Made by a program: the position numbers and the translations under genes | DNA from: an uncultured Desulfobacterales bacterium | Lineage (GTDB): Bacteria > Desulfobacterota > Desulfobacteria > Desulfobacterales > JAHEIW01 | Assembly (NCBI GenBank): GCA_947259495.1 | Contig: CAMYLV010000013.1 | Coordinates: 144,078 to 208,077, forward strand | Length of the DNA stretch: 64,000 nt | Reading direction: 5' to 3' | Shown: positions 17,971 to 31,186 of the stretch, piece by piece | How the letters are laid out: the number at the start of each line of letters is the position of its first letter | How positions within the stretch are numbered: the first letter of the stretch is position 1 | The notes under the pieces: generated by a model | Database searches by the model: none | Told to the model about the DNA's origin: nothing | Seen by the model: only the letters and a program-made list of their open reading frames with translations

Positions 17971-18465
17971 TTACTTTACATTCCTGACCGGCAGTGCGCG
18001 GTAGCCGCGCTTGTGCGCCTTGCGCACCGTGTAGTGATAGACGTTGTCAAAATTAAAAATCCGCGCGGTGGGGGCAATCGGGTCGGTCTCGGATGTCCAG
18101 ACCCAGCCGCAACTTAATTTTATCTCGGGCACCGTCTTTACCCACTGGCCACATTCCGTTTCATATCCTTTGTTATTCTTATCCTCCACGAGCAGGCTTT
18201 GCAATTCCGCCAGCGTCGGCAGCCGCCAGTTGTCATATCGCTTTGGAATGGTATCGGGAAAGGTAAATTGCACCCACTTTTCGGCCTGTATCCAGTTGAT
18301 ATCTCCCTGATTGTCCGTTTTCGACCACATCAGATTCAATTTGCGGTCTGTAACGGTTCCATCGCCATTATCGGTAAAACGATCACCGGCCATTACCGGG
18401 GCCCAACCGATCAAGATCCCGGCGACCAGGATAATGAGCGTCACACAAAGGTACCTGAACATCAT
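17971..18465 (-). CDS. DUF1566 (Lcl-type) exported protein
   Basis: 164 residues. A signal peptide (CVTLIILVAGILIGWAPVMA) precedes FTDNGDGTVTDRKLNLMW, the classical start of DUF1566/Lcl C-terminal-like domains, followed by WRLPTLAELQSLL and the terminal RALPVRNV. The domain is found in surface or periplasmic proteins of many anaerobes and has no known activity. A strong ribosome site (GGAAGGAGGGC) sits before the start. It lies 28 bases after the UspA gene and may belong to the TRAP operon transcript, although no functional link is evident. Confidence 0.85.
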   Translation of the reverse strand: MMFRYLCVTLIILVAGILIGWAPVMAGDRFTDNGDGTVTDRKLNLMWSKTDNQGDINWIQAEKWVQFTFPDTIPKRYDNWRLPTLAELQSLLVEDKNNKGYETECGQWVKTVPEIKLSCGWVWTSETDPIAPTARIFNFDNVYHYTVRKAHKRGYRALPVRNVK

Positions 18466-18493
18466 GCCCTCCTTCCAGGGTGGCGGCCCCCAA

Positions 18494-18988
18494 TTATGCT
18501 AAATGGATATGTTTTTTCAGACGTTCAGCAATGTGTTCATCCCGATAGGATAGTATCGGAATCGGGGAGCGGCGGAAAACTTTTTCCGCTACAGATCCGA
18601 TCAGGGCATATTCGAAATCCGTGCGGCTCTTAATGCCCATGATGATTAAATCGACTTTTTCCTTAACGGCAATTTTCATCAATTCCTCGCCGGGATTACC
18701 GACTTTGAGAACCATGCGGATCTTTTCAGGCGGATGACCGATTTTTTTTAAAATATTAACAAATTCCTGTTGTCGCTCAGCTTTGATGCCTGTCACGTAA
18801 TTATCGCCGTCGACCTCATACCCCATGTCCGCAATCGTCCCCACGGCTTCGACATCACGCGTATTGATGATGCTGGCACAGATCAGCTCGGCACGCATGG
18901 TGTCGGCAATATCCGTTGCATATTTCAGCAGGCCTTCCGTATAACGATTCATTCCAACCGCCACCATAATTTTTTTTACTGCACCCAT
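18494..18988 (-). CDS. Universal stress protein, UspA family
   Basis: 164 residues from the second in-frame ATG (18986-18988), which has AAAGGAA at a proper distance; the ATG at 18994 is too close to it. The N terminus KKIMVAVGMNRYTEGLLKYA and DLIIMGIKSRTDFEYALIGS are UspA-like. In the nucleotide motif G-x2-G-x9-G-(S/T) the middle glycine is a serine, so ATP binding may be weak. It follows the TRAP permease by 12 bases. In Halomonas the UspA protein TeaD regulates the adjacent TRAP transporter TeaABC, and a similar role is likely here. Confidence 0.88.
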   Translation of the reverse strand: MGAVKKIMVAVGMNRYTEGLLKYATDIADTMRAELICASIINTRDVEAVGTIADMGYEVDGDNYVTGIKAERQQEFVNILKKIGHPPEKIRMVLKVGNPGEELMKIAVKEKVDLIIMGIKSRTDFEYALIGSVAEKVFRRSPIPILSYRDEHIAERLKKHIHLA

Positions 18989-19000
18989 AATCATTTCCTT

Positions 19001-21076
19001 TCATGCGGTAACCGGTTCTGCGACTGTTTTCGGTGTCCGCGGTCGCTGCATCAGATAGAGCACGCCATAAAGGCCCAAACCCATCAGATAGGTCCAATAG
19101 CGCTGGTCGTGCGGAATGCTCAACCAACGGGCAATTAAATCCGGGCGCATCAGCGTCAGGGTGACACATAAAAACAGCGGGATCTCATAAAATCTATTTT
19201 TGGCCACAAACCATCCCTGGGTGGCCGATGCAAAAGCGAAGTTGCCGACACAGGCCATGGCAAAAATAAGCAGGCCCTGAGGCCAGCTGCTGATATTGTG
19301 CAGGATCAGGTCGGAGTTGAAGATGAACATGAACGGCAGGATGGCGGTGCGAATATCGTACATAAATCCCTGCAACCCGGTCGGAATCGGCGGTGATTTG
19401 GCAATTGCCGCGGCCGCGTAAGCCGCCAAACCCACCGGCGGCGTATCATCGGCCAGAATGCCGAAATAAAAGCAGAAAAGATGCGCCGCCATCAGGGGCA
19501 CGATGAAGCCCTGCATCCCGCCGATGGTCACGATGGCCGGGGCGGTCAGCGATGCCATGACGATGTAGGTGGCTGTCGTGGGCAATCCCATCCCGATGAC
19601 CAGACTGGCCACAGCAGTTATGACCAGCATCAGAAAAATGTTGCCGCCCGAAAGAGTATCGATGATCTGGGTGATCAACTGGCCCAGTCCCAGGGCCACC
19701 ACCCCGACAATGATACCGGCGGCCGCAGTGGCCAGGGCCACCGACACCATGTTGCGCCCGCCGGCCGCCAGGGCCGAAAATATGTCGAAAACACTCTTTT
19801 TAAATGCCGGCCCTAGTGGTTCCTTGTTCAGGTAGGCCTTTACCGGATTCTGCAAAAACATGACCAGCGCCATGGCCCAGATCGCATGAAAGGCTGCCAG
19901 CTCCGGAGAGTGCCGCACGACGATCAGCTCGTACAAAAGAAGAAAAAGCGGTATGAGAAAATGGGAACCACTCAATAAAGTTTTAAAAAAAGGCGGCAGC
20001 TCGGACCGCGCCATGCCCCTGAGTCCCAATTTGGAGGCTTCGATATGGGTAATGAAAAACAAGGCAGCGTATGATGCAAAAGCCGGAATGGCAGCGGCCT
20101 TGATCACATCGATATAAGGTACGTTAACGTATTCGGCAATAATAAAGGCGGCCGCCCCCATAATCGGCGGCGCCAGCTGGCCGTCGGTGCTGGCGGCCAC
20201 CTCAACGGCGGCGGCTTTGGTGGCCGGGTAGCCGACTTTTTTCATCAGCGGTATGGTAAAGGTGCCGGTGGTGACGATATTGGCAATACTGGAGCCGGAT
20301 ACCAGACCGGTCAGTCCGCTGCCCATGACCGCGGCCTTGGCCGGACCGCCTTTAAAACCGCCCAGCAGGGCCAGCGCCAATTTGATAAAATACTGGCCCG
20401 CGCCGGCCTTATCCAGCATGGAGCCGAACAGGACGAACAGAAACACAATGGTGGCCGACACATCCAGCGGAATGCCGTAAATTCCCTCGGTCGACATGGT
20501 CATCTGCCCCATCAACCGGTTGAGCGATGTACCTTTAAAGGCAATTAAATCGGGCATGTAAGGGCCTAAAAGCGAATAGATCAAAAACAGTGTTGCAATG
20601 GCCGGAAGCGCTGGCCCGATAACGCGGCGCGTGGCTTCCAGCAAAAGAACGATCAGGATAACCCCGACGACGATATCCCGCGTAATCGGGGCCCCGTAGC
20701 GGGTTGTCAGCCCGGCGTAATCGATGACAATATAAACCGCCGCAAAGGTGGCAATGATGCCAACGACATAATCAAGGATGGGGATGCGGTCTTTGGCGGA
20801 AAAATACTTCAGGCCGAAGCGTGTTTTCTTGAAAAGGGGATAATTCAAGTATACGATGAGAAGGGCAAAACCCAGATGAATGGCACGAATGAAAGTTGAA
20901 TCGAGGATCAGCCAGCTGGCAATGGACAGCTGAAAAAAACACCATATAACTGCAACGGTGGGAACCACATATTTCGCAGGGCCATGCGGTCTTCTACCGA
21001 TGCCCTCTTCTTCTTCGGCCATCCGCCTTGCGATTTCAATGCCCCCGTCCTTTTCTTCGATTTCGTGGTTACTCAT
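19001..21076 (-). CDS. TRAP transporter fused permease (DctQ-DctM type, TAXI associated)
   Basis: 691 residues starting at the ATG complementary to 21074-21076, which has AGGTGA before it. The protein has four N-terminal helices equivalent to DctQ and about 12-14 helices of DctM type (GSGLTGLVSGSSIANIVTTG, AAFIIAEYVNVPY, LVIGMGLPTTATYIVMASL, FYFGILADDTPPVGLAAYA split by loops). Fused permeases of this kind pair with TAXI binding proteins. The transporter uses a sodium or proton gradient to import a substrate delivered by the binding protein; the substrate, perhaps a carboxylate or amino acid, is unknown. It lies between the binding protein gene and uspA. Confidence 0.93.
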   Translation of the reverse strand: MSNHEIEEKDGGIEIARRMAEEEEGIGRRPHGPAKYVVPTVAVIWCFFQLSIASWLILDSTFIRAIHLGFALLIVYLNYPLFKKTRFGLKYFSAKDRIPILDYVVGIIATFAAVYIVIDYAGLTTRYGAPITRDIVVGVILIVLLLEATRRVIGPALPAIATLFLIYSLLGPYMPDLIAFKGTSLNRLMGQMTMSTEGIYGIPLDVSATIVFLFVLFGSMLDKAGAGQYFIKLALALLGGFKGGPAKAAVMGSGLTGLVSGSSIANIVTTGTFTIPLMKKVGYPATKAAAVEVAASTDGQLAPPIMGAAAFIIAEYVNVPYIDVIKAAAIPAFASYAALFFITHIEASKLGLRGMARSELPPFFKTLLSGSHFLIPLFLLLYELIVVRHSPELAAFHAIWAMALVMFLQNPVKAYLNKEPLGPAFKKSVFDIFSALAAGGRNMVSVALATAAAGIIVGVVALGLGQLITQIIDTLSGGNIFLMLVITAVASLVIGMGLPTTATYIVMASLTAPAIVTIGGMQGFIVPLMAAHLFCFYFGILADDTPPVGLAAYAAAAIAKSPPIPTGLQGFMYDIRTAILPFMFIFNSDLILHNISSWPQGLLIFAMACVGNFAFASATQGWFVAKNRFYEIPLFLCVTLTLMRPDLIARWLSIPHDQRYWTYLMGLGLYGVLYLMQRPRTPKTVAEPVTA

Positions 21077-21269
21077 AATAATCACCTAATCTGTAAAAAA
21101 AGTTTGACGGCAAAACCCCGCTACCCGGAGCGGTATCCCAATATAACGGGCACGCAGATTCAAACGGCGGTTACGATCGGATAAAACTCAGCACAGTGGC
21201 AGCAAAGACAAGATGCGCCCGATCAGCGTGATAAAACCGTTTAGCTGACAAGGATTTTCAAAGCATTTG

Positions 21270-21298
21270 GGAGGCGGCGGCTGTCCACCGCCGCCTCC
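21270..21298 (-). promoter_or_regulatory. GC-rich hairpin between binding protein and permease genes
   Basis: GGAGGCGGCGG (21270-21280) and CCGCCGCCTCC (21288-21298) form a perfect 11-bp stem with a 7-base loop and no T run. Placed just after the binding-protein gene, such hairpins often protect the upstream message and lower expression of the permease. That role is inferred. Confidence 0.65.
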
Positions 21299-21332
21299 GC
21301 AGGCAGGTAACGCAATGTAATATGGGTATCGC

Positions 21333-22352
21333 TTACTTTAATCCGGCTTCTTTGTAATATTTTTCAGCCCCCGCATGAATCGGTGCAGATTGCCCTTCGA
21401 GCATGTTCGCTTTGGTCAAAACGATATAGGCCGGATGAAGCTTTTTGAAATCTTCAAAATTATCAAAAACTTCCTTTGTAATGGCATAAACAACATTTTC
21501 CGGCACCTTGGCAGAGGTGACAAAGGTGGCTTTGACGCCAAAGGTTTCGACATCGGCGTCATTTGCGGCCCCCGGATAAAGTGAGGCCGGAATTGTTGCT
21601 TTGGCATAGTAAGGATTTTCGGCAATGAGTTTATCAATACCCGGGCCGGTAATTGGAACAATGCGCACTTTTCTGGCGCCGGCGGTCGCCTCCTTGATAT
21701 TGCCGGCAGGGTGCCCAACAGTATAGAAGAAGGCATCGATACGACCATCCTGCAGCAGACCGGGGGCTTCGGCGGCCTTGACGCTTTCGGCCGTGATATC
21801 GGTCTCATAATTAATTCCCGCGGCCGTCAGGGCGTCAATCGAATTCTGGCGCTGGCCTGAGCCGGGGTTACCGATGTTGACCCGCTTGCCTTTCAGATCC
21901 TGAATGGTTTCAATACCGGCATCAACCGCTGCCACCAGGGTAATAGATTCCGGGTGAATCGTGAAAACCGCGCGCAAATCTTCCTGTTTGCCTTTGTCCT
22001 TCCACTCAGCCATTCCATTGATGGCCTGGAATTGCCGGTCGGACTGGACCACACCGAACTCCAGGTCACCGGCCATGACGGCATTGACGTTAAACACCGA
22101 ACCACCGGTGGATTCGACCGTCGCCCGGATACCGTACTGATCTTTTTTCTTATTCATGATTTTGGCAATTGCACCACCGGTGGGATAATAAACACCGGTG
22201 ATCCCACCGGTACCGATGGTCACAAAGATTGTCTTCGCCGGCGCCTCGGCGGCGGCTTTTTCTTCAGTTTTGGCCTTTTCTTCGGGTCCGCAGCCCATCA
22301 CAAGGGCAAAACCAAAGATCACGGCTAAACTAAAAATAAGTACTTTTTTCAT
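21333..22352 (-). CDS. TAXI family TRAP transporter solute-binding lipoprotein
   Basis: 339 residues. A lipoprotein signal ends in LVMGC (Cys21), followed by a low-complexity Ala/Glu/Lys linker. The segments IGTGGITGVYYPTGGAIAKI, ATVESTGGSVFNVNAV, GVVQSDRQFQA and KRVNIGNPGSGQR are hallmarks of the TAXI family. It captures substrate at the outer face of the inner membrane and passes it to the fused permease encoded next. It is the first gene of the operon binding protein - permease - uspA (- DUF1566). Confidence 0.95.
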   Translation of the reverse strand: MKKVLIFSLAVIFGFALVMGCGPEEKAKTEEKAAAEAPAKTIFVTIGTGGITGVYYPTGGAIAKIMNKKKDQYGIRATVESTGGSVFNVNAVMAGDLEFGVVQSDRQFQAINGMAEWKDKGKQEDLRAVFTIHPESITLVAAVDAGIETIQDLKGKRVNIGNPGSGQRQNSIDALTAAGINYETDITAESVKAAEAPGLLQDGRIDAFFYTVGHPAGNIKEATAGARKVRIVPITGPGIDKLIAENPYYAKATIPASLYPGAANDADVETFGVKATFVTSAKVPENVVYAITKEVFDNFEDFKKLHPAYIVLTKANMLEGQSAPIHAGAEKYYKEAGLK

Positions 22353-22681
22353 CAGAACCTCCTTATTCGTTGTTCGTTAATGATGAGGTTGACCACAAAA
22401 AGTCGCGTGTGGCTTTGTTCTATTCTTTAAGCCTTTAAATAAGCGGCATAATGCATAATTCAATAGTGGGTTGCGTGTTGAAGATCTAACAAATCTGAAA
22501 TGCGAATGCAAGAAATTTGTAGCAATTTCAAATCCAATGGCTTAATGACCGCAGGCGCTACAGCAATAAATAGAGTGTCGCTGTTGCGCTTGAACGCCCA
22601 CTGACGCAAACCAGGATTTTCAAAAAGAACAAATAGCTACCAAACAGATGCCGGCAACACCCTTTTGCTTTCTGTCTTCTG
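22353..22681. other. Intergenic region with pyrimidine microsatellite
   Basis: This 329-bp stretch upstream of the TAXI gene must hold its promoter, but I see no clear one. Its right part (22668-22703) is a TTCTGTCTTCTG repeat on the plus strand that continues into the last codons of the glycosyltransferase. Confidence 0.5.
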
Positions 22682-23539
22682 TTATCTGTCTTCTGACTTC
22701 TGTTTATCGTATTTTACGGCCAGCTGAGAAAAGTATTTGGCTTCTTCTTCCCGTCCTCGCTTGCGGCAACCGCCGGCATAAACGGCACATTTTTCTTTTA
22801 ACGTGGTAATCACAGCCTGCTTTTGTTGCGGTGCCAAAAGGTTGCCTTCCAGTAATTTCATTAAAGACCGGATACGATATTTGTCCAGACCCGCGGCCTT
22901 GGAAAGCTGGTCCTCATGTCCACCCCGTTTGATGATCAACGGAGTATCAATCAGATGGACCGGATGCCGGCAGCTGATCCGCAGCCACAGATCATAGTCT
23001 TCGCAAGCGGGCAAATGCTCATCAAAAACACCCACGCTGTCGAAAAGCTCTTTTTTCATCATGACAGCCGAGGGACTTACCAGACAAAGGGTCAGTGAGC
23101 GTTCAAATATCATTCCTGCAAATTTGAGGTGCCTCTTTTTGGGATTGACCCGCACGCCGTTTCGGATCCAGCGTTCTTCGGTCTGATTGATGACGGCATC
23201 CGGATTTTCAGCAAAAAATTTCACCTGGGTGAAAAGCTTCCGGGGCAGCCAGAGGTCATCTGAATCCAGAAATGCGATCAGGCGGCCCGCTGCCGCGGTA
23301 ATACCGTAATTTCTGGCCGCACTGACGCCCCTGTTGGATTGGCGCAAAACCGTAATTTTGTTTCCGTATGCCGCCAGAATTGCCGAAGTGTTGTCTTCGG
23401 ACCCGTCATCGACCACAATCAGTTCATAATCACGAAAGTCTTGATCCAATACCGAATCAATGGCCTCCCCAACGATCCATCCCCGATTGAAGGTCGGGAT
23501 GATGACACTCACCTGGGGTTTGTTTGAATGCTGAGTCAT
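22682..23539 (-). CDS. Family 2 glycosyltransferase
   Basis: About 285 residues from the ATG at 23539 (a TTG at 23551 is also in frame). The GT-A fold start VSVIIPTFNRGWIVGEAIDS, VVDDGSEDNT and the nucleotide-sugar/metal-binding AFLDSDDLW are clear, and CEDYDLWLRIS is the usual second acid motif. It transfers a sugar from a nucleotide donor, probably to a surface glycan; no polysaccharide genes lie nearby. No membrane helix is evident. The last seven residues, KQKSEDR, are encoded by the purine/pyrimidine microsatellite, which suggests that the repeat has overwritten the original 3' end. Confidence 0.9.
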   Translation of the reverse strand: MTQHSNKPQVSVIIPTFNRGWIVGEAIDSVLDQDFRDYELIVVDDGSEDNTSAILAAYGNKITVLRQSNRGVSAARNYGITAAAGRLIAFLDSDDLWLPRKLFTQVKFFAENPDAVINQTEERWIRNGVRVNPKKRHLKFAGMIFERSLTLCLVSPSAVMMKKELFDSVGVFDEHLPACEDYDLWLRISCRHPVHLIDTPLIIKRGGHEDQLSKAAGLDKYRIRSLMKLLEGNLLAPQQKQAVITTLKEKCAVYAGGCRKRGREEEAKYFSQLAVKYDKQKSEDR

Positions 23540-23623
23540 TTCGAAATTCAACTATACATTTGGAATATCACCTGGATTTACCCACAGCTGCTGGTCACTG
23601 GCTGCCAGTGGGCAGAAGCAAAA

Positions 23624-27661
<4,038 letters not shown>

Positions 27662-27905
27662 TCTCGAACCGACAAATTTTCTTTCTGCATCTCGGATGCA
27701 TATTTATGATTGTAAACAAACGGATAAATACGCTACATAATTATCAGATTAGTGCTAAAAATCAAGCGCTCAATCATCGTCTTTTAACCTAAGTCCTTAA
27801 AAATATATGTTTTTTATGACTGGCACCGTTCCCGCCCTGCAAAAACCGAAAATGGGCCTGTGGGAACGGCTGCGACTGGGCTTAATACCCATAAGGAGGC
27901 TCATA

Positions 27906-28322
<417 letters not shown>

Positions 28323-28366
28323 CAATCGGCATTCGCAACCATAAATCAGCCAGGGAGGTACGCATT

Positions 28367-29344
28367 ATGTCAAAAGCTATTAGAATATATGAGACCGGAG
28401 GACCCGAGGTGATGCGCTGGGAAGATGACGATCCCGGCCAGCCGGCAGCAGGTGAAGCCCTGGTGCGGCATGAGGCCGTGGGATTAAATTTTATCGATGT
28501 CTATCATCGTACCGGCATTTATCCGTTGCCCGACCTGCCGGCTGTTCCCGGAATGGAAGGGGCAGGCATCGTGGAGGCCGTCGGCGAGGGGGTGTCTGAG
28601 GTTGCCGCCGGGGACCGAGTGGCATATGCCGGAATGCCGCCGGGTGCCTACGCTGAAGTTCGACGGATACCGGCCGATCGTCTGGTTCAGCTGCCGGATG
28701 CGATTTCCACCCAACAGGGTGCGGCCATGATGCTGCAGGGCATGACCGCGCGCTATCTTCTGCGCGGCTGTTATGCCGTCAAGGCCGGCGATACCCTTCT
28801 AATTCATGCGGCGGCCGGCGGGGTCGGGTTAATCGTGTGTCAGTGGGCCCGCCATCTGGGCGCCACAGTCATCGGTACCGTCGGGTCTCAGGATAAAGCC
28901 GAACTGGCAAGCGCCCATGGCTGCCACCATCCGATACTTTACAATCAGGAGGATTTTGCCGAACGCACCCGCGAAATCACTGCGGGTAAAGGGGTGGATG
29001 TGGTTTACGATTCTGTTGGGCGGGCCACCTTCATGAAATCACTGGATTGCCTGCGGCCCATGGGCATGATGGTCAGTTTCGGCCAGGCCTCAGGACTGGT
29101 GCCACCTTTTGATCCCGGGCTTTTATCGGCCAAAGGATCGTTATTTCTGACCCGGCCTACCCTGATGACCTACACGGCCAAACGCGACGCGCTATTGGAA
29201 CATGCGCGGGATTTGTTTGATGTGGTTCAGAGCGGCGCGGTTAAGATCGAAGTCCGGCAGACCTACCCGCTGGCTGAAGCCGCCCGGGCCCATCAGGATC
29301 TGGAAGCCCGTAAAACCACGGGATCGACGGTTTTATTGCCCTAA
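28367..29344 (+). CDS. qor: Zinc-free quinone oxidoreductase (MDR superfamily)
   Basis: 325 residues. VGLNFIDVYHRTGIYPLPDLPAVPGMEGAG is covered in pieces by the family motifs NFIDVY and PGMEGAG, and the NADPH site AAAGGVGLIVCQWA is near residue 145. Structural and catalytic zinc ligands of alcohol dehydrogenases are absent, which points to the quinone oxidoreductase (zeta-crystallin) group. It reduces quinones or reactive enones with NADPH. The start has AGGGAGGT before it. It lies 44 bases after the yjbQ homologue, likely in one transcript. Confidence 0.92.
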   Translation: MSKAIRIYETGGPEVMRWEDDDPGQPAAGEALVRHEAVGLNFIDVYHRTGIYPLPDLPAVPGMEGAGIVEAVGEGVSEVAAGDRVAYAGMPPGAYAEVRRIPADRLVQLPDAISTQQGAAMMLQGMTARYLLRGCYAVKAGDTLLIHAAAGGVGLIVCQWARHLGATVIGTVGSQDKAELASAHGCHHPILYNQEDFAERTREITAGKGVDVVYDSVGRATFMKSLDCLRPMGMMVSFGQASGLVPPFDPGLLSAKGSLFLTRPTLMTYTAKRDALLEHARDLFDVVQSGAVKIEVRQTYPLAEAARAHQDLEARKTTGSTVLLP

Positions 29345-29640
29345 GATATTAAAATGATTTTAATAAACGTGAAGCTATCTCAAAAATAGTAGATCACGTC
29401 CCCCGCTTGAAAGCGGGATTTCACATCTGATCCTAATACATTAAGGTGTTCAACAAAGCGCGACGAAAACCGATTCAAAACACATGACCCTTGACAGATT
29501 CTTAATTTTCTGGCAAGTTGGCGCTTTGTTCAAATTTTAGACCTTAAGATTTTGGATTTTATTTTTTAACGTGAAACATATACGCACAAGTAAATAATTC
29601 ATTTTTGCGCAGGCAAAAATGACACGGAGGATTTTAAAGC
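29345..29640. other. Spacer before the selenoprotein gene
   Basis: Holds a hairpin CCCGCT/AGCGGG at 29402-29417, an inverted repeat ACAAAGCGC (29453-29461) with GCGCTTTGT (29521-29529), and at 29371-29387 a copy of the 17-base string found after gspK at 9707-9723 (one mismatch). No gene is visible. A promoter for the downstream gene is expected near 29560-29600 but is not clear. Confidence 0.5.
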
Positions 29641-30963
29641 ATGGCTGAAGAGGCAATCAAACTCGGCGGAAAGAAAAAGAGTAAATTTATCGACCAGGTT
29701 AAAGCGCTTTTACCGGAAGGCGGCAATCTGAATCTTTGTCTGACCTGCGGCGCCTGCTCTTCCGGATGCCCGGCCACGGGCCTGGAAGACATGGACCCGC
29801 GAAAATTTCTGCGGATGGCCGCCCTGGGAATGGATGAAGAACTTCTGAACTCCGAGTGGGCCTGGTGCTGTACGTTGTGCATGCGCTGCATCTATGTCTG
29901 CCCCATGAAAATCGACATTCCCCAGCTGGTGTTCAACGTCCGAAAGAGCCGGCCCAGAGAAGATCGGCCCAAAGGCATTTTAGGTTCCTGTGATATGGCA
30001 CTGCGCAACGATACCTGCAGCGCCATGGGCGCCACCGAGGAAGATTTTCAATTCGTGGTCGAAGACGTTCTGGAAGAAATTCAACAAACCCAGGAAGGAT
30101 TTGCGGATCTGAAGGCACCCGTCAACAAGCAAGGCGCTTACTACTTTCTAAATCAGAACTCCCGCGAGCCGGTCACCGAGCCCGATGAAATGGTGCCCCT
30201 GTGGAAAATCCTGCACATCGCCGGTGCGGACTGGACCTACGGCACCAAAGGCTGGGCGGCCGAAAACTACTGCATGTTTATGGCGGACCTTGAAAACTGG
30301 GAAAAAATCGTCAGGACGAAAGCCAAAGCCGTCGATGACCTGGGCTGCAAGGTCTGGCTCAATACCGAGTGAGGGCACGAACTGTTCGCAGTCCGGGTCG
30401 GACTGCAAAAATTCAACATCGAGCACAAGTTTGAAATCGAAAGCATTATCCGATTGTATGCCCTGTGGATCCGGGAAGGCAAGCTGAAGGTCAGCTCCGA
30501 ATGGAACAAGGACCGTCAGATTAAATTTACCTGCCAGGACCCGTGCCAGCTGGTTCGTAAAACATTAGGCGACCCTGTCGCCGAAGATATGCGCTATGTG
30601 GTCAAAGCCGTGGTGGGGGAGGAAAACTTTATTGACATGACCCCCAACCGCTCCAACAATTATTGCTGCGGCGGGGGCGGCGGCTTTTTGCAAAATGGCA
30701 TGCCCGACCAACGCCGCGCCTTCGGCAAGGTCAAATTCGACCAGATCATGGCTACCGGCGCCACTTACTGCATTACCCCGTGCCACAACTGCCATGCACA
30801 GATTCATGATATCAGCGAACATTTCGAGGGCGGTTATCATTCGGTGCATCTGTGGACCCTGATCTGCCTGTCCATGGGCATCCTGGGTGAAAATGAGCGC
30901 GAATATCTGGGGCCGGATCTGGCGGATGTGGATGTGCTGCCGTCCAAAGAACTGGAGGAATAA
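29641..30963 (+). CDS. HdrD/DsrK-like iron-sulfur protein, predicted selenoprotein (Sec244)
   Basis: 440 residues if the in-frame TGA at 30370-30372 is read as selenocysteine; both halves are in the same frame. Two ferredoxin-type [4Fe-4S] sites are present: CLTCGACSSGCP (Cys33, 36, 39, 43) and CCTLCMRCIYVCP (Cys77, 80, 83, 87). The C-terminal CCG domain has CQDPC (298, 302), CCGGGGG (342-343) and CHNC (381, 384). The TGA stands in the context NTE-U-GHE, where homologues carry a conserved Cys-Gly-His, so Sec replaces a probable cluster or thiol-redox cysteine of the first, degenerate CCG domain. A SECIS-like hairpin follows at 30388-30406. Relatives (HdrD, DsrK, HmcF, TmcB) pass electrons to disulfides or thiols in anaerobic respiration. 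No membrane or HdrA partner is adjacent. The alternative, a nonsense pseudogene, is disfavoured by the hairpin and intact second half. Confidence 0.85.
30370..30372 (+). other. In-frame TGA, predicted selenocysteine codon
   Basis: The codon lies between GAG (Glu243) and GGG (Gly245). The reading frame is open for 243 codons before and 196 codons after it. The expected family residue is Cys (TGC/TGT), one base from TGA. Confidence 0.85.
30388..30406 (+). promoter_or_regulatory. Bacterial SECIS-like hairpin of the HdrD-like gene
   Basis: A perfect 7-bp stem GCAGTCC/GGACTGC encloses the loop GGGTC. The loop begins 22 bases after the TGA and starts with two G, as required for SelB binding by bacterial SECIS elements. 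Confidence 0.8.
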
Positions 30964-30997
30964 GCGTAACAGCATCACGACAATTTAAAAACAAACA

Positions 30998-31029
30998 AAA
31001 ACCCGGCCATCAAAAGGCCGGGTTTTTTT
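30998..31029. terminator. Intrinsic terminator, probably bidirectional
   Basis: AACCCGGCC (31000-31008) pairs with GGCCGGGTT (31016-31024) around a seven-base loop, followed by seven T and preceded by an A run. It ends the selenoprotein gene and may also stop the convergent fdhA transcript. Confidence 0.88.
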
Positions 31030-31110
31030 ATGACATTGAAGTGCGTCTGTAAAATTAAAATTCGTGCATACAAATTTGGGAACAGGTAGTAAACCGGCCT
31101 TTTGTTATTC

Positions 31111-31180
31111 GTTATTGGTTATTGGTTATCGGTGTGTCAGACAATATCAGACACTCACTAAAAACGAATAAACCAATAAC
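31111..31180. repeat. GTTATTGGTT inverted repeat
   Basis: GTTATTGGTT at 31111-31120 pairs with AACCAATAAC at 31171-31180; a smaller GTGTC/GACAC pair lies inside. It sits between the terminator and the fdhA stop. Confidence 0.5.
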
Positions 31181-31186
31181 AGGCAG

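Noticed and set aside
21299-21315. Shared GCAGGTAACGCA string with 51454-51465
   Set aside because: Only about 12 bases match and the flanks differ; could be chance.
30370-30372. Reading the HdrD-like gene as two separate genes or as a nonsense pseudogene
   Set aside because: Both halves share one frame, the second half has intact CCG cysteines and no new ribosome site before its first ATG (30454), and a SECIS-like hairpin sits at the right distance.
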